Positions 1-10,570 of a DNA stretch of 64,000 bases are shown one piece after another. The notes beneath the pieces are model-generated. The model saw only the letters and a program-made list of their open reading frames with translations. It was not told the origin of the DNA and searched no databases. The stretch is from Procambarus clarkii. Taxonomy: Eukaryota; Arthropoda; Malacostraca; Decapoda; Cambaridae. The stretch covers positions 19,399,582-19,463,581 of the forward strand of contig NC_091173.1 of assembly GCF_040958095.1 (NCBI RefSeq), in the 5' to 3' direction. Made by a program: the position numbers and the translations under genes. The stretch's first letter is position 1; every line of letters begins with the position of its first letter.

Positions 1-50
1 GCTCCAAAGAGCCTCCACTTACGGGTTCACCATAGCCCGTGCTACTTTTT
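1..50 (-). repeat. Dispersed repeat copy, partner of 56066-56125
   Basis: Read on the minus strand this stretch has AGCACGGGCTATGG, then CCCGTAAGTGGAGGCTCTTT. The same string with a few changes lies on the plus strand at 56066-56125. It is a dispersed repeat of unassigned family, cut by the window edge. Confidence 0.6.
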
Positions 51-91
51 GTAGCTGAATCTAAAACAACAATATTAACACAGTAGAATTT

Positions 92-144
92 GTCTTTGAA
101 AATGTGAGGAGAGACCTTACGAAACGCATCACTAGGCGTCAGAC
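92..144 (+). ncRNA. Hammerhead-type ribozyme fold (degenerate core)
   Basis: Stem I is GTCT (92-95) with AGAC (141-144). The first core strand (96-102) reads TTGAAAA where the consensus is CTGATGA. Stem II is GTGAGG (104-109) with CCTTAC (115-120), including one G-T wobble. The second core strand is GAAA (121-124). Stem III is CGC (125-127) with GCG (136-138), followed by TC, giving a GTC cleavage triplet ending at 140. Hammerhead motifs are a known part of Penelope-like elements. The catalytic G8 position is A here, so activity is doubtful. The same fold with different stem sequence occurs at 46419-46474. Confidence 0.65.
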
Positions 145-286
145 CTAAATAAAAAGTAAAAATTAACTTTGGAGAGTTAATTTTTCAACTTCCTGTTTCA
201 GTGAAGAAAAAGATAAGGAATATCGAGAAGATTCGTGCCAGAATCATAAATCTAAAACTTTGTCGTTTTCAACAAAATATGTAATA

Positions 287-314
287 AATAATGGTCACTT
301 AAGTGACCATTATT
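287..314. repeat. Perfect 28-bp palindrome
   Basis: Two 14-base arms (287-300 and 301-314) are exact reverse complements with no spacer, centred on CACTT/AAGTG. It lies at the edge of the Penelope-like fragment. It is not a recognised regulatory site. Confidence 0.85.
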
Positions 315-557
315 AGGAAAACAAATATTTCAATGTGGATTTTTTTTCTAAAACCGTTCAATACAAAGTTATGTGAAGTGTCCAAAAGACACATCAGCAG
401 TAATATTTCTAAGAACGTTGAGTTAAATACTCCTTTGTCGGTGATGTATTTGTTGATAGTACAGATACTACCAGGAGGCCACTGAGGAGACCTGGTCAGA
501 GACCAGGCACCCTGACCCCCGGAATCGCCGCAAGGTAAGCACTGGTGAAGGAGGACC

Positions 558-1712
558 TCACTGTGCTGCGAGTCTGACGGTGAGCGCTAGTGCCTTCGTG
601 CCGAGGACGAAGGCCACCGCCACCCCAGCCAGCACTAGTACTACCCACACTCTGTTGAGCCTCAGAGTGGTACACGCCACCGAGGAGGGAGGCACCGTGG
701 TGCTGGACGGGGGTAGGTTCCTCGTGGACGGCGGTAACGGCTTCCCAGGGGAGGCCTCCATCACTCCTGGGGGAGGGTTGTGTGTGGGGGTGATGGCGCA
801 GCTCTCAGACTGCTTCCAAGTGTCATTCTTGAAGTATTCGTTTCTCCCACAGTTAAGGGACCCCATGGATACTTTCTTCGTTCTCAGCCGAAACCTGAGG
901 AATGAAACATTGCAGTTTTTGAAGACTTTTTTGCTGGTGAAGAAGCAGGAGTCTGGGCCTTCTCTCACGCGAATGCAACCCCCATGGAACTCTTTTTCTA
1001 TGTAATAAATGGACACCTCGTTCCACACTTCAGCCTTTAAGTTCAAATTTTCTTGGGTAACGACTTCCATATCTAAATTTTCCTCTTTGAAAACACAATT
1101 TTTAATCACTACGGAAAGGTTTAGCTGGAAATGGTCTTGGGGTAGCATGAAAAGCGTGTTGTTCTTGCCGTTTAAGTACACAATGGAATTATCTTGCATC
1201 ACTTGTTGACCAATGCAGCGTCGGGGACATTCCCAGACCAGCCGGGCCGTTGTGAGCTGGTACACGAGCACCTCGAACTGCCTACACCCCTCCCTCACGC
1301 CAGAGCTGATAGTGTAACTATGGTTCTGGTGACTGGTGGTAGCCTCCAGGACGCTCTCATTCGTCAACCTAAGGTCAATATCAGTCCAATTAGCAACAGA
1401 AAAAACTTCGGCGGGCCAAGAGTTCGATTTAATTAACTTTTCGCCTGTGTGCAGTGTGACCATTAGTTTGTTCTTGTTCTTGTAGTCAAGTCGAAGACCC
1501 AAACGCCATTCAGAGTTAGGACCTTTGATGATGAAATCAGCGGACCAGTCCTGACGTGTGATGCTGACGCCGAAGGTGGTAGGCAGCAGTGTCTTGAACA
1601 CATTGTTGACCTGGTGATGAGCGTAAGGCACACAAGGCTGCCAAGAACGCGAGGTCAACACCTCTGACAGCAGTGCTAGACTCAACATGAAGGTGGCAGC
1701 CAAGAGTGCCAT
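558..1712 (-). CDS. Orphan secreted/type I membrane protein, intronless
   Basis: I do not recognise this protein. The frame is open upstream, but the first ATG, at 1712, starts a good signal peptide (MALLAATFMLSLALL), which decides the start and gives 384 residues. The ectodomain of roughly 300 residues has about eleven cysteines and seven N-glycosylation sequons (NWT, NES, NHS, NNT, NLS, NVS, NDT), with a paired WECPRRC motif in the middle. Next comes a Pro/Ser/Thr-rich stalk (PPPG...PLPPSTRNLPPSS), then a hydrophobic segment (VWVVLVLAGVAVAFVLG) and a short tail. This is the layout of a type I surface protein with a mucin-like stem; a cleaved secreted form is possible. No splice sites interrupt it. 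I infer a lineage-restricted arthropod gene and cannot assign a ligand or function. Confidence 0.7.
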   Translation of the reverse strand: MALLAATFMLSLALLSEVLTSRSWQPCVPYAHHQVNNVFKTLLPTTFGVSITRQDWSADFIIKGPNSEWRLGLRLDYKNKNKLMVTLHTGEKLIKSNSWPAEVFSVANWTDIDLRLTNESVLEATTSHQNHSYTISSGVREGCRQFEVLVYQLTTARLVWECPRRCIGQQVMQDNSIVYLNGKNNTLFMLPQDHFQLNLSVVIKNCVFKEENLDMEVVTQENLNLKAEVWNEVSIYYIEKEFHGGCIRVREGPDSCFFTSKKVFKNCNVSFLRFRLRTKKVSMGSLNCGRNEYFKNDTWKQSESCAITPTHNPPPGVMEASPGKPLPPSTRNLPPSSTTVPPSSVACTTLRLNRVWVVLVLAGVAVAFVLGTKALALTVRLAAQ

Positions 1713-2290
1713 GTCGTTCAGGATGCGACAAAGGGAGCGTACTTCCACTCTCCGTCATGTCTCGTAGGCGACTGGTGATGCGTGCTTTGATTTGGTAAGT
1801 AAACTCGAGCGCATGCACACAGAGGGCACCTCTTGGTGCGTATATGACGACAGGTGCGAACATCATGACTTTTCTCTCTGATGTAACATCTCTCGAGAGT
1901 AAACTTCGTATTGCTTCATAGATTGCTTTTACGTGTAGTTACAAGTTTCATTTCCTGAACACAGACATGTTTAAGCGCTTGGTGTGGGGGAAAAAAAGCA
2001 CAATTTGGGTTTTCGTATTAGGCTCTTCTAAACACAAGGTCATACATGGCTCTGGTGGGTTCCCTTGGCTTCGCGGAGGTAGAGGGTGAGCCGACGACCA
2101 GAGGCGTCGACCAGAGCCGTCGACCAGAGGGTCGACGGCTCACAAAGTGGCCAGGATCTTCTGGCTGCACGCTGAAGTTGCCTGACCGCGGGGGGAGAAT
2201 CCATTCTCTCTGGAGTCAGAGGAAACCGATACGAGTCGTGTTGTATTTAATCAGGACTGTCCAACTTGGGCTTTTTTTTCATTCATTTTG

Positions 2291-2363
2291 ATCATCGGAG
2301 ATTCGAACTCGGACCTTAAAAGTACAAGATTTTTGTCCTACTGACTAGGCCATGGACGATCCA
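2291..2363 (-). mobile_element. tRNA-derived SINE head
   Basis: On the minus strand a box A-like TGGCCTAGTCAGTAGG and a box B-like GGTCCGAGTTCGAATC sit at tRNA spacing, and GGATCGT can pair with ATGATCA as an imperfect acceptor stem. The T-arm pairs well and the anticodon arm is poor. An A-rich run follows. This fits a SINE head better than a working tRNA gene. Confidence 0.55.
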
Positions 2364-3116
2364 AGTGAATGAAACATTATTACCCACGTAGGATGGGCAC
2401 AGGAATTTGCACACCAGTTGATAGACAGTTGAGAAGTGGAACCAGAGCTGAAGCTCGACCTCCGCAAGCAAAATTAGGCGAAATCAGAACTAACACCAGA
2501 CATGAAAAGCTGATTTCATCCTTAGTTTTAAAATACTGAACAAATTTAAAAATGTTATTCCAGATAATTTTAAAAGGTCAAATGCATACAAGCCCGGGTA
2601 ACAGCTCCAAGCTCGTAGATGAAATTGTTTATGTAATAATCCATTGAGGTCTGATAAAAACCTTTTTGTGCCGTCTGCAATGCTTCTTTGCGCTACCGCT
2701 CGCAGGACGAGTATGGGGTGCACAATAAACTAGCCGCCTCCAGCGGCAACAATCAAAAGCTCGACAAGCTTCCTTTTAGGACAGAATTTTTACTGGTACT
2801 GCGGGACCCTTTTGACATCACTCGTCTTGTCAACATATCGAATGATATAAAAGACTTAACCGTTCTGCGCCAGAGACGGGGTTAAATATTATTGCAGGCT
2901 AAGTGCCTTCTTTTGATAACTGTTTACTTAGGCAAAGGTAAGGCAGGGTTCGAATTCATCTTGGCGCTTGGATTATTTGCTTGCTTCTGGATAAGTGATT
3001 TTGGAGAGAAGAGCTGAAGAAGGTTCTCAGGTTGTGGAGTGTATTGGTTCTGGACAACGGGGATCTAAAACGTGTGATTGTACCAAAATAAAAACGATAG
3101 GTATGAATGCTAAAAT

Positions 3117-3122
3117 TTTATT
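3117..3122 (-). promoter_or_regulatory. Poly(A) signal of the DM4/DM12 gene
   Basis: AATAAA on the minus strand about 245 bases past the stop at 3365. It is the nearest canonical hexamer downstream. Confidence 0.5.
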
Positions 3123-3195
3123 CAAAATATTTACACAGGTAAAGTTGCCGCTTGTTCAGTGTACCTCATCTATCCCGTCCTCAATGGACGGGGAG

Positions 3196-3197
<2 letters not shown>

Positions 3198-3232
<35 letters not shown>

Positions 3233-3250
3233 AGGGAGAGGGGGGGGGAG
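3198..3250. repeat. (GA)n microsatellite grading into G-rich tract
   Basis: About nine AG units pass into GGGAGA units and a G run. It lies close to the DM4/DM12 stop, probably in its 3' UTR. Confidence 0.9.
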
Positions 3251-3364
3251 GCGAGGTAAGGGAAGAGGGAGGGTGTGCACTCACTGGAATACTATGAGCA
3301 GAAGTGACCAACCAGGCCGCCATTAGACCAGGGGACCGCCCTGAAGGAAGGTTGTGGCCTTACT

Positions 3365-6300
3365 CTAGTAGACCGGAGTAATCGTGGTAAAAAAGTCGGC
3401 GAAGGAGACGGGACACTGGGAGTAGATGGAGTGACAGGACCCGTGGTGGCGACCATAATGCTCAGCCGCAGCGTACTCGTTGTCTAGGTCGCTCTCCACC
3501 TCGTTGAGCGCTGCGGCGCTTATCCTGGAAAACGAAATCACAATCAAAACATAAGCCTTAGTTCCCGCACTTTAAAAGGAGCAAGATGTGGCGGCCTTGC
3601 TTGAAACGGAACAAAACTAAAGTAAAATTTCCTCCGTAGACTTTCCTCTGGAGAGCTCGTCATTACTTTCTAGAATTCTCAGTGTGCAAAGAAAATTAAA
3701 CATGATGTAATTGATTTTTAAACTATACAAGGACACTGAACCAGCGAGCATGGGACTTGCAACACCGGACACCACATGCAGGTACACGAGCCGGCCGTGT
3801 TCGGGACACCCTTCAGGCACACTGCAGGTACCGTAGGACCAGGCTCACACGGGGAGCTCCGGGACCTTCCACTGGTCGCTGATTCACATCCCCGAAATGT
3901 TCCTTACTCTCACAGTGTTACATTCAATCTTAAGCCAATTTAAACGGTAATATAATTAATTTTCAGCTTAAGAATTCTATAAATAAGCAGAGAATAAGCT
4001 ATGGAATATTCTAAGAGTTCTTAAGCAAATTTTTCATAATGGAAAGTACAATCAGAATAGAAGCACCAAGTAAAAATCCACATTTATCTTTAAGAACACA
4101 GAGCTGAAAGAGACACCAAAAGTGGCAGGTCGTAGAGAGGCAAGAGAGAGAGGCCAAAGTACCTCACTGACGGTCGAAGTGACGACTAAGTTACACGTAA
4201 ACGTTGCATTGGTACTCACGATAAAATTAAGTTGGCGACCTCCCCGAGGAGCCCGTGCTGGAAGGGCAGGTCAGCGACCTCGCAGATGGTCCTGAGCGTG
4301 CATTCGTGACCGTTGTAGCCCAGGCTGGTCAGGTCAACGCGGAGGAGAGGTTACATGTGGGTACAACTACCGTCTCAGGGTAATCAAGTATAGTATATGA
4401 GAGTATACCTGACAGTTAATATTGTGGTAACAAATGAAAGCACCAAGCCGAAACAAAAATAATCTAACAGTTCGGATTTATTATCAGTAATAGTAATGAT
4501 TATAATAATAATAATTCCAGGGAACATAGGATTAAGGATTTGCCCGAAACGCTACGCGTACTAGTGCTTGTACAAGAATGTAACCACTCTTGTATATATA
4601 AAAAAAAATTATTTATAATAAAATTTTAAAGATACGCATGCTCGCACCCCCTCCCCCCCCCCCCCTTCCCCTACCTGTCAAGAAGCATTTCAATTTCACG
4701 GTAGAAGTCAAAGCGCTGCTCCAAAGCCTGCAACGATCGTCCAAAACTGATGGTGGTGGAGTTGTTGAGGTTAAAGAGCATTGAGCTCTGGAGTGCCAGG
4801 TTGCTGAGGTACCCGACTCCGGGCAGAGGCAGTCGGAGATTAGTTTGTACCTGTGGAGGAAGTAGTGATCAAGAGAAGACACCAAGCCCGGGGGGACTAG
4901 GTAACACCAGTGAAGGATGATACGCTACACAGTCTAAGAGGAACTCGCTGAGAAATTACTACAAGCTCTTCCCGCCGGACGTCTTTTGACGTCTCGCCGA
5001 GAAGGAAATTTTAAGACCGAACTCGCGTCACTAGACTTCCCAGACACGTGCACCACCGAATGGACCATGAGAAGGTGCGTGTGCCTTGGGGGAGTCCAGG
5101 AAGGAGGGTTCGATCCCATTGAATGACCTCATTATTGTGAATAAATCCACAAGAGCCGTGAAGAAGGTTCGAGTTTGTGTCTCGGAGAGACTGCGGGATC
5201 CGTGTGAGAGCAGTAGCAATCCCGGTTGCAATTCTTTTGACCATGTCGTGACTCAGTCGATTAAGACACGTCCGGGATCATCCTGGACGTAAGTTCGAAC
5301 TCTCATCACGGCTCTTGTGAATTTATTCATTTGATATATCACGCTATTGTAATTTCTGCGTGGACTTCAATACTGTATCACTGGTTCACTACGTTCTCGC
5401 GATGTCACTGCACGGGGGCACATTGATTGGTTTAGGCCATTATCGGTAACTAGGAGTATTGTCACTATAATTCTATATTACTTTGAAGGGAGACGAAGAC
5501 AGTAAGAGCTGGGATACGAGGATGAAAGGGAACTATCAGGAGAAAGCGCCAAGCCATTACGACTATATAGCGCTGGGAAGGGGTCAGGATAAGGATTCGG
5601 GGGGGGGGGGGAAGGAATGGTGCCCAACCACTTGTGGCGACCTCCCCGAGGAGACCGTGCTGGAAGGGCAGGTCAGCGACCTCGCAGATGGTCGCTGACC
5701 ATCTCGGGGTCAGGGGATTGAACACGATGGACAGTCGGGGATTGAACGCCAACCTGCATGGCGCGAGACCGTCGCTCTACCGCCCAGCCCAAGTTGTTGG
5801 GATGGAGTGAAGGAATGCTGCTCAACCACTTGGGCAATCGGGAATCGAATGCCGACCTTACACACGAAGCAGTGCAGTCACTGTACCCACCAGCAGCGGG
5901 TACAGTGTACCCTCTGTGGGCGCCTCACAGCTGAGTAGACAGCGCTTCGGATTCGTATTCCAGAGGTTCCGGGTTCGATCCCCGGTGGAGACGGAGACAA
6001 ATGGGCAAAAATGTTTCTTTCACCCTGATGTCCCTGTTACCTAGCAGTAAATAGGTACCCGGGAGTTAGACAGCTGCTACGGGCTGCTTCCTGGGAGGTA
6101 ACAAAAAGGACCGAGGACCGGGCCGCAGGGACGCTATGCCCCGAAATCATCTCAAGGTAAGCTCAACATAACCAATCGAAGTGGACGGGGCTTGATATAA
6201 AGAATATGTTGTTTTCCTATCCAAATTTACAAATACTTTAAATTTAATCCTTTTAATTTGTAAAGTTGTTTTTCTCTCATGGTTATTATAGTTGTACTTA

Positions 6301-6559
6301 GTAGTAAACGAGAATGGCAATCATTTCTTCGGTGTAAATAATGGACAAGATGGTGGCGACAACGGCTTACCCCGAGTAAACTTCCCAATGGGAAGATAAG
6401 GAAGCGTCTCTTGCGATATTTAGCGACCTTACTTCCCTCGGGGACATTCTGCAGCCACTCTGGCGTATCCAACTGGTCGCCCTCGGGCAACGCGGCCAGC
6501 GCCGCCATCACCACGCTCATACTCGACGTCACCAGCACAGCCTGCAGAAGCTTGACCAT
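3365..6559 (-). CDS. DM4/DM12-family secreted protein, 4 exons
   Basis: Exons (minus strand) are 6371-6559, 4675-4850, 4220-4324 and 3365-3524. All have GT-AG borders and join in phase to 630 nt, or 209 residues. The ATG at 6559 begins a signal peptide (MVKLLQAVLVTSSMSVVMAA). Residues 51-63 carry the family's RRFLIFPLGS-type basic/hydrophobic motif and exon 2 opens VQTNLRLPLPG. The family core follows: C130 and C136 in CTLRTICE, then C187 and C194 in the GSCHSIYSQC end. One NST sequon lies in exon 2. These features match the arthropod DM4/DM12 family (Pfam DM4_12), small secreted proteins of unknown biochemical role. Intron 1 holds SINEs and a stray copy of part of exon 3. The gene appears intact. 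Confidence 0.85.
4540..4615 (+). mobile_element. LINE/SINE 3'-tail fragment in intron 1 flank
   Basis: The stretch has CCCGAAACGCTACGCGTACT, then TACAAGAATGTAA, CTTGTATATATA and an A run. The same tail recurs at 31510-31660, 32779-32890, 49025-49160, 55497-55625 and 56432-56602. It lies in intron 2 of the DM4/DM12 gene. Confidence 0.7.
5040..5335 (+). mobile_element. Two tRNA-derived SINE pieces in tandem
   Basis: The first part has a box B-like GGTTCGATCCCA at about 5107. The second (about 5240-5330) has a box A-like GTGACTCAGTCGATTAAG and box B-like AGTTCGAACTC. Both are followed by the CACGGCTCTTGTG-type string that also occurs at 56930, in one case as its complement. They lie in intron 1 of the DM4/DM12 gene. 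Confidence 0.6.
5635..5693 (-). repeat. Near-identical partial copy of DM4/DM12 exon 3
   Basis: These 59 bases match exon 3 bases 4233-4291 with one visible difference. The copy lies in intron 1 of the same gene, in the same orientation as the gene. It starts and stops inside the exon with no splice sites, and SINE-like sequence flanks it on both sides. It is a fragment, not a usable exon. Confidence 0.9.
5700..5900. repeat. SINE-like sequence around the exon copy
   Basis: Two related GGAATG.TG(C)CCAACCACTTG strings (5614-5634 and 5813-5833) flank the exon copy and tRNA-arm-like pieces with GATTGAAC and GAATCGAATGCC. It is probably one or two degraded tRNA-headed SINEs. Confidence 0.45.
5920..6172 (+). 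mobile_element. tRNA-headed SINE, tail type 2
   Basis: A tRNA-like head with box B GGTTCGATCCCCGG leads into the body ATGGGCAAA...TTTCACCCTGATG...CTAGCAGTAAATAGGTACC. It ends in GACCGGGCCGCAGGGACGC...CCCCGAAATCATCTCAAG. The same order occurs at 8948-9187, 47421-47632, 24733-24985 and 51081-51328. It lies in intron 1 of the DM4/DM12 gene. Confidence 0.85.
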
Positions 6560-7321
6560 AGTAGTGAACTCTCTTGACGTGTGCGGGGCAGGAAGTCACT
6601 TTCTTGACGTCTGCGGGGGTGAAATTAAGACACTGTCTTGACGCGTGTGGAGGGGGCCTTGATGTTTGCAGGGAAAGGGAGCCTTGTTGCGTTTGCGTTC
6701 GTAGTTAGCACAATGTTGCCCTCGTGTGCGGCGGTCCTTGCACCCATCCGTCCGTAGCACTCTCCCAGTAACACAAGATCCCCCCAGAAATGGGCACAAG
6801 ATCCCCCCAGAAGCTCTACGGACATGAGCTGGACGGACACTACAGGAGGACACCGGCCACAGTCCCTTCATATACTCCAATCTTCTCTCGTTACCGGATA
6901 ATTATTTAATGGCTCCGTCCCGCAATGACATACAATTAGCGTTCCGTCATTGTCAAAGATCTGGAGAAGAGATCTCCAGGTAGCGTCCTCCCAAGGGGAA
7001 CACACAACAGTGTCTAGGTGAGTACACAAGCCTCCAGGTAACGGAGGCTACCTGGAGGACGGAGGCTGACGCCATACACGGTTTCAAATGTAGATATGAT
7101 AAGAGCCCAGTAGGCTCAGGAATCTGTACACCAGTTGACTGACAGTTGATAATCTCAAACATGCAATGGCCAGTTACCCGAGGGCTTGCTAACTGCATAA
7201 TCCCTCGACAACAATGGAAACAATCACTTAAACGTTCGCACAGTCCAGACAGGTCCGTTATCGACGGAATTTTATTTAGGCTGTACTCGAAGTTCCATGT
7301 TTTGCTAAGGTGTTCTGACCC

Positions 7322-7411
7322 ATCCCGTGGGCGGTAGTAGGCCCCACACCCATCCCGTGGGCGGTAGTGGGCCCCACACCCATCCCGTGGGCGGTAGTGG
7401 CCCCCGCAAGG
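7322..7411 (+). repeat. Three copies of a 30-bp unit
   Basis: Three head-to-tail units read CCATCCCGTGGGCGGTAGT followed by GGCCCC and ACACC, with one base difference. The CCCATCC.GTGGG core is also part of a dispersed decapod-type repeat seen at 33070 and 55855. Confidence 0.8.
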
Positions 7412-8214
7412 TATCAGATTCACCAAGGATTCTATCGAGGGTCAGGTAACCGCGAGGGTCAGTCGGGAAGCAAGACGCATGCACGTCCTGGAAGTCCGGA
7501 CATTCAACAAGAATTCTGCACGACCTTAAGAGGGGAAATGCGGTTTGGACAACAAGGAGCGGTGCTTCATTAAGTGCCCGTGAGTTAAACGCGTATGGCC
7601 AGTAACCTAGCCAGAGCCGTTTCCCACCGCCGGTAACGGTGGTGGAGACACACTACCCTTAGGAACACACAGTTTGTTACCAGTAACACAAGACCAACGA
7701 CCCTGCCAACGGGCAAAGATTGAGGAATGAATAACTGGGTAGAAGTCGGAATAAGGAACACCTCTGAGGGAAATGGGATAAGTACCTATAGTCTCCTTAG
7801 CGACAACATCCGCACGCCCATTTAAGGAAATGCCAATATGGCTGGTAACCTAGCAAAACTCCACCTGCTTAATTCTGATAGAGAGGAGAAACAACCAATA
7901 TTGGATTTCTACCACAGGATGTATTGGGTTAAATGACTCCAAAGCCACGAGAGCACTTCGAGAGTCAATCACGATGACCATGGATCGCTGACGACATAAA
8001 CACAATCGACAAAGGACATACAAGATAGCTTACAGTTCAGCTGTGTGAAGACGCTAGCCAGGGGAGGTAGGCGGCACTTGTAGGGTTGGTCTAGAAAGAT
8101 AGAATAGCCAACACCGTCGGAAAACTTCGACCCTTCCCAGTACGAAGAACAATTGTCAAGGGTAAAGACGTTTCAGAACAAGAGGAGAGGGGTAGCGGCC
8201 ATTATCACATGGGT

Positions 8215-8345
8215 CAAAGAGGTGCACCATAAACCACTGCTCACAGGACGAGTATGGTATACAGTAAACCACAGCTCAAGACGAGTATGGTATACAGTAA
8301 ACTACCGCTCACAGGACAGTACCAGGTCGACGATAACACAGCCGC
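8215..8345 (+). repeat. Short tandem of a dispersed-repeat segment
   Basis: Successive units carry ACGAGTATGGTATACAGTAAA preceded by CTCA(CAGG)A, about 40 bases apart. Related single copies lie at 2695 and 55425. Confidence 0.6.
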
Positions 8346-8947
8346 CACCAACAGTAAAACCCGCGTGTACATACCCGTTATGTGAATGAATGCCAACTAT
8401 TGTGACCGTAAGGCAAGGCGACATTACCCGGTCGTTAGACACGGCTGGCGGGTTGTACGTCATGCCTGTGCGTCCGGTGATCGCCCCCCACCCCCCTAGT
8501 TCTCCATTGATCCCCTCTCCCCAGCCTAGTTCTCCATTGATCACCCCCAACCCCCTAGTTCTCAGCACTCGTGGTCAGCACTATATGCCTAATTGCCACT
8601 TCGTACAAAAAAAATACAATTGTTTTGCCTAACCAAAAAGCTATAAGCCCGGGTAACCCACTTAACGTTATCGAGATCTATTCGTAGAAAACAAAAACGT
8701 CAAAATTACGGTAATATATATATTATTGTTAATACGTTGCATTTTTTACGGTTTGGGCCGCTTCCGTAAAAAAAAATATGGGACGTAATAAGCGAGAGAA
8801 CGGGTAACTCCGGTCTTGCAAGTCATTATCTCATCGTACGGGAGATTATCTGGACAATCTGAAGAATGTTGTGTAGGTCAACAAATGACTATCTCGTGGA
8901 GACTGCATCACCGTGCAGTCTGTTGCAGTCGGTCACCGGTGGGAGCC

Positions 8948-9187
8948 GGTCGGCCGAGCGGACAGCACGCTGGGCTTGTGATCCTGTGGTCCTGGGTTCG
9001 ATCGCCAGGCGCCGGCGAGAAACAATGGGCAGAGTTTCTTTCACCCTATGCCCCTGTTACCTAGCAGTAAAATAGGTACCTGGGTGTTAGTCAGCTGTCA
9101 CGGGCTGCTTCCTGGGGGGTGGAGGCCTGGTCGAGGACCGGGCCGCAGGGACACTAAAGCCCCGAACTCATCTCAAGATAACCTCAA
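8948..9187 (+). mobile_element. tRNA-headed SINE, tail type 2, near full length
   Basis: The head has box A-like GTCGGCCGAGCGGACAG and box B-like CTGGGTTCGATCG. The body has TTTCACCCTATGCCCCTG and the CTAGCAGTAAAATAGGTACC block. The tail is GGCCTGGTCGAGGACCGGGC...CCCCGAACTCATCTCAAG with short AACCTCAAG repeats. This is the clearest copy in the window. Confidence 0.9.
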
Positions 9188-10548
9188 GAAGATACCTCTG
9201 ATATTATAATATTTATGTTTCTCTGTGGTAATACTTTGTCTTATATCTGCTCTCTGATCTCTTCTCTTGCTTCAGTGGTGGTTCTTTATCATTATGTCCC
9301 ATCTGGAGTTTGACTTGGAGTCGGTCTGCTCTCTTAATTGTGCACCTCATTTGATTCCCGGGCAAAATTTTCACCACTAAATAAACTGAACCCAACCTGT
9401 CTTATCCTAACCAGCAGATAAAATATGGTATTTACACATGGTATGCAAAAGGCGTGTGATGACACTATAACATAGCATTGTTCAGGCTCAGATTTTAGAC
9501 TACCGAGTGGGACAGAAATGACTGGGTACATTTCCTTGCATCTGATGTGACTGTTCACCTAGCAGTAAATAGGTACCTAGGAGTCGACAACTTTTATCAG
9601 TTGCATCCTCGGGAAGGAAGGTAGCTCGACCTAAAGGAGACCTTGATACAGGCTTCCTGTCCCTGACACCAGATATGGAAATTATAATGTTGAATAGTAT
9701 CAAGTTCTTTTTCTACAAATTTACAATTACTGTACTGAGTTGAGAATTTTTTTTCACCAGAAATTAATAGTAGTGATACTACAACCTAATTCTGACTATT
9801 ACTATGCTACACTTCTTGGTGGATGCTTTGTGTTAGGGAGGGTAGAAATAGCCTAAGCTACTCTATCCCTTTGAGATGTATGTTTTCTTGTCTCGATAAA
9901 CATACTTGAACTTGTGCTCTGTCCATAGTCATGTTCTTAACACATTACAGCTTTACATACCAGACATTTTCTGCCATTTAGGTGTTTGTGGTTTTGTTGA
10001 GACAAGGTTTTTGAAATGGTGTGGTTCAACAAAGACTACGATATCCAGGTCAGGTATATTATATGAGGAAAGTGATAAAGCAGTATGACTATACAGCACA
10101 TGAAAGGGATATAAGGACAAGCTGGGATAGGTACAATTTCATATATTACATGCAGCTTGAGCCGACTTACCTGTTATGATTAATACCAGAGACAGTATGC
10201 ATACAAGAAAATTCTGACTGCACAGCAATTATATATATATATAATTATAACCAGCAATTATAACCACCATATTCCTATTATGTAAGTTGGATTTTCAAGT
10301 CCTTGAATGATGAAAAAAAAAAAAGTCCTATAATTTCAGTGCATTAGAATAGTCTGTGTCCACCTTTTGTTTCTATATAATTACACAGTGTTACAACATA
10401 AGTTGACAGTAAAACACAGAGCCATCTGTGTAAGCATAAATCCTTATGTGGCCATAATTCATTTACAAGTGTTACAAGCTGGTGCTTTAAAGTATCAGTT
10501 TTCATCACAATGTTGAAATAATGGCTGTGTATGACGTATGTATTACAG

Positions 10549-10570
10549 GGGGGGGGGGGGGGGGGGGGGA
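10549..10570 (+). repeat. Poly(G) tract
   Basis: An almost uninterrupted run of about 21 G. Similar homopolymers occur at 4651-4665 (C) and 5599-5611 (G), so assembly lengths here may be unreliable. Confidence 0.9.

Larger units (their letters stand above)
1..286 (+). mobile_element. Penelope-like element fragment, end region (pseudo-LTR) with hammerhead fold
   Basis: From about base 85 to 275 this aligns by eye with 46415-46590, the region downstream of a recognisable Penelope-like endonuclease domain. Both contain an ACGAAACGC core, a CGTCAGAC motif, an AATAAAAA run, a GGAGA...TTTTTCAA hairpin-like stretch and a segment reading IEKIR.RIINL in one frame. No reverse transcriptase remains here, so this is a short, old fragment. 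The first 50 bases belong to another dispersed repeat. The left limit is uncertain because the window begins here. Confidence 0.6.
1713..3364. other. Intergenic stretch with SINE pieces
   Basis: No coding exon was found. It holds the 5' flank of the orphan gene, a small triplication of a GTCGACCAGAG-type motif near 2100-2145, a tRNA-like SINE head at 2291-2363, and a copy near 2695-2740 of the repeat also seen near 8220-8340 and 33060. The 3' UTR and poly(A) signal of the DM4/DM12 gene lie at its right end. Confidence 0.6.
6560..8940. other. Upstream region of the DM4/DM12 gene; repeats, no gene seen
   Basis: No exon with credible splice sites was found. It holds short tandem repeats at 7322-7411 and 8215-8345 and a C/T-rich stretch of three related CCTAGTTCTCCATTGATC-type units at 8490-8560. 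A promoter for the DM4/DM12 gene should lie at its left edge, but no TATA box stands out. Confidence 0.5.

Noticed and set aside
580-1436. Plus-strand open frames over the orphan gene
   Set aside because: They are antisense shadows of the minus-strand frame with signal peptide and membrane segment.
2291-2363. A functional tRNA gene
   Set aside because: The anticodon arm pairs poorly and the acceptor stem has a mismatch; an A-rich SINE-like tail follows.
5465-5752. Minus-strand open frame containing the exon 3 copy as a paralogous gene
   Set aside because: Only 59 bases match the exon, with no splice sites or other exons; the rest is SINE-like and low-complexity sequence.
7322-8345. CRISPR-like array
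   Set aside because: The spaced repeats are short tandems of a dispersed eukaryotic repeat with no regular unique spacers, in an animal genome.
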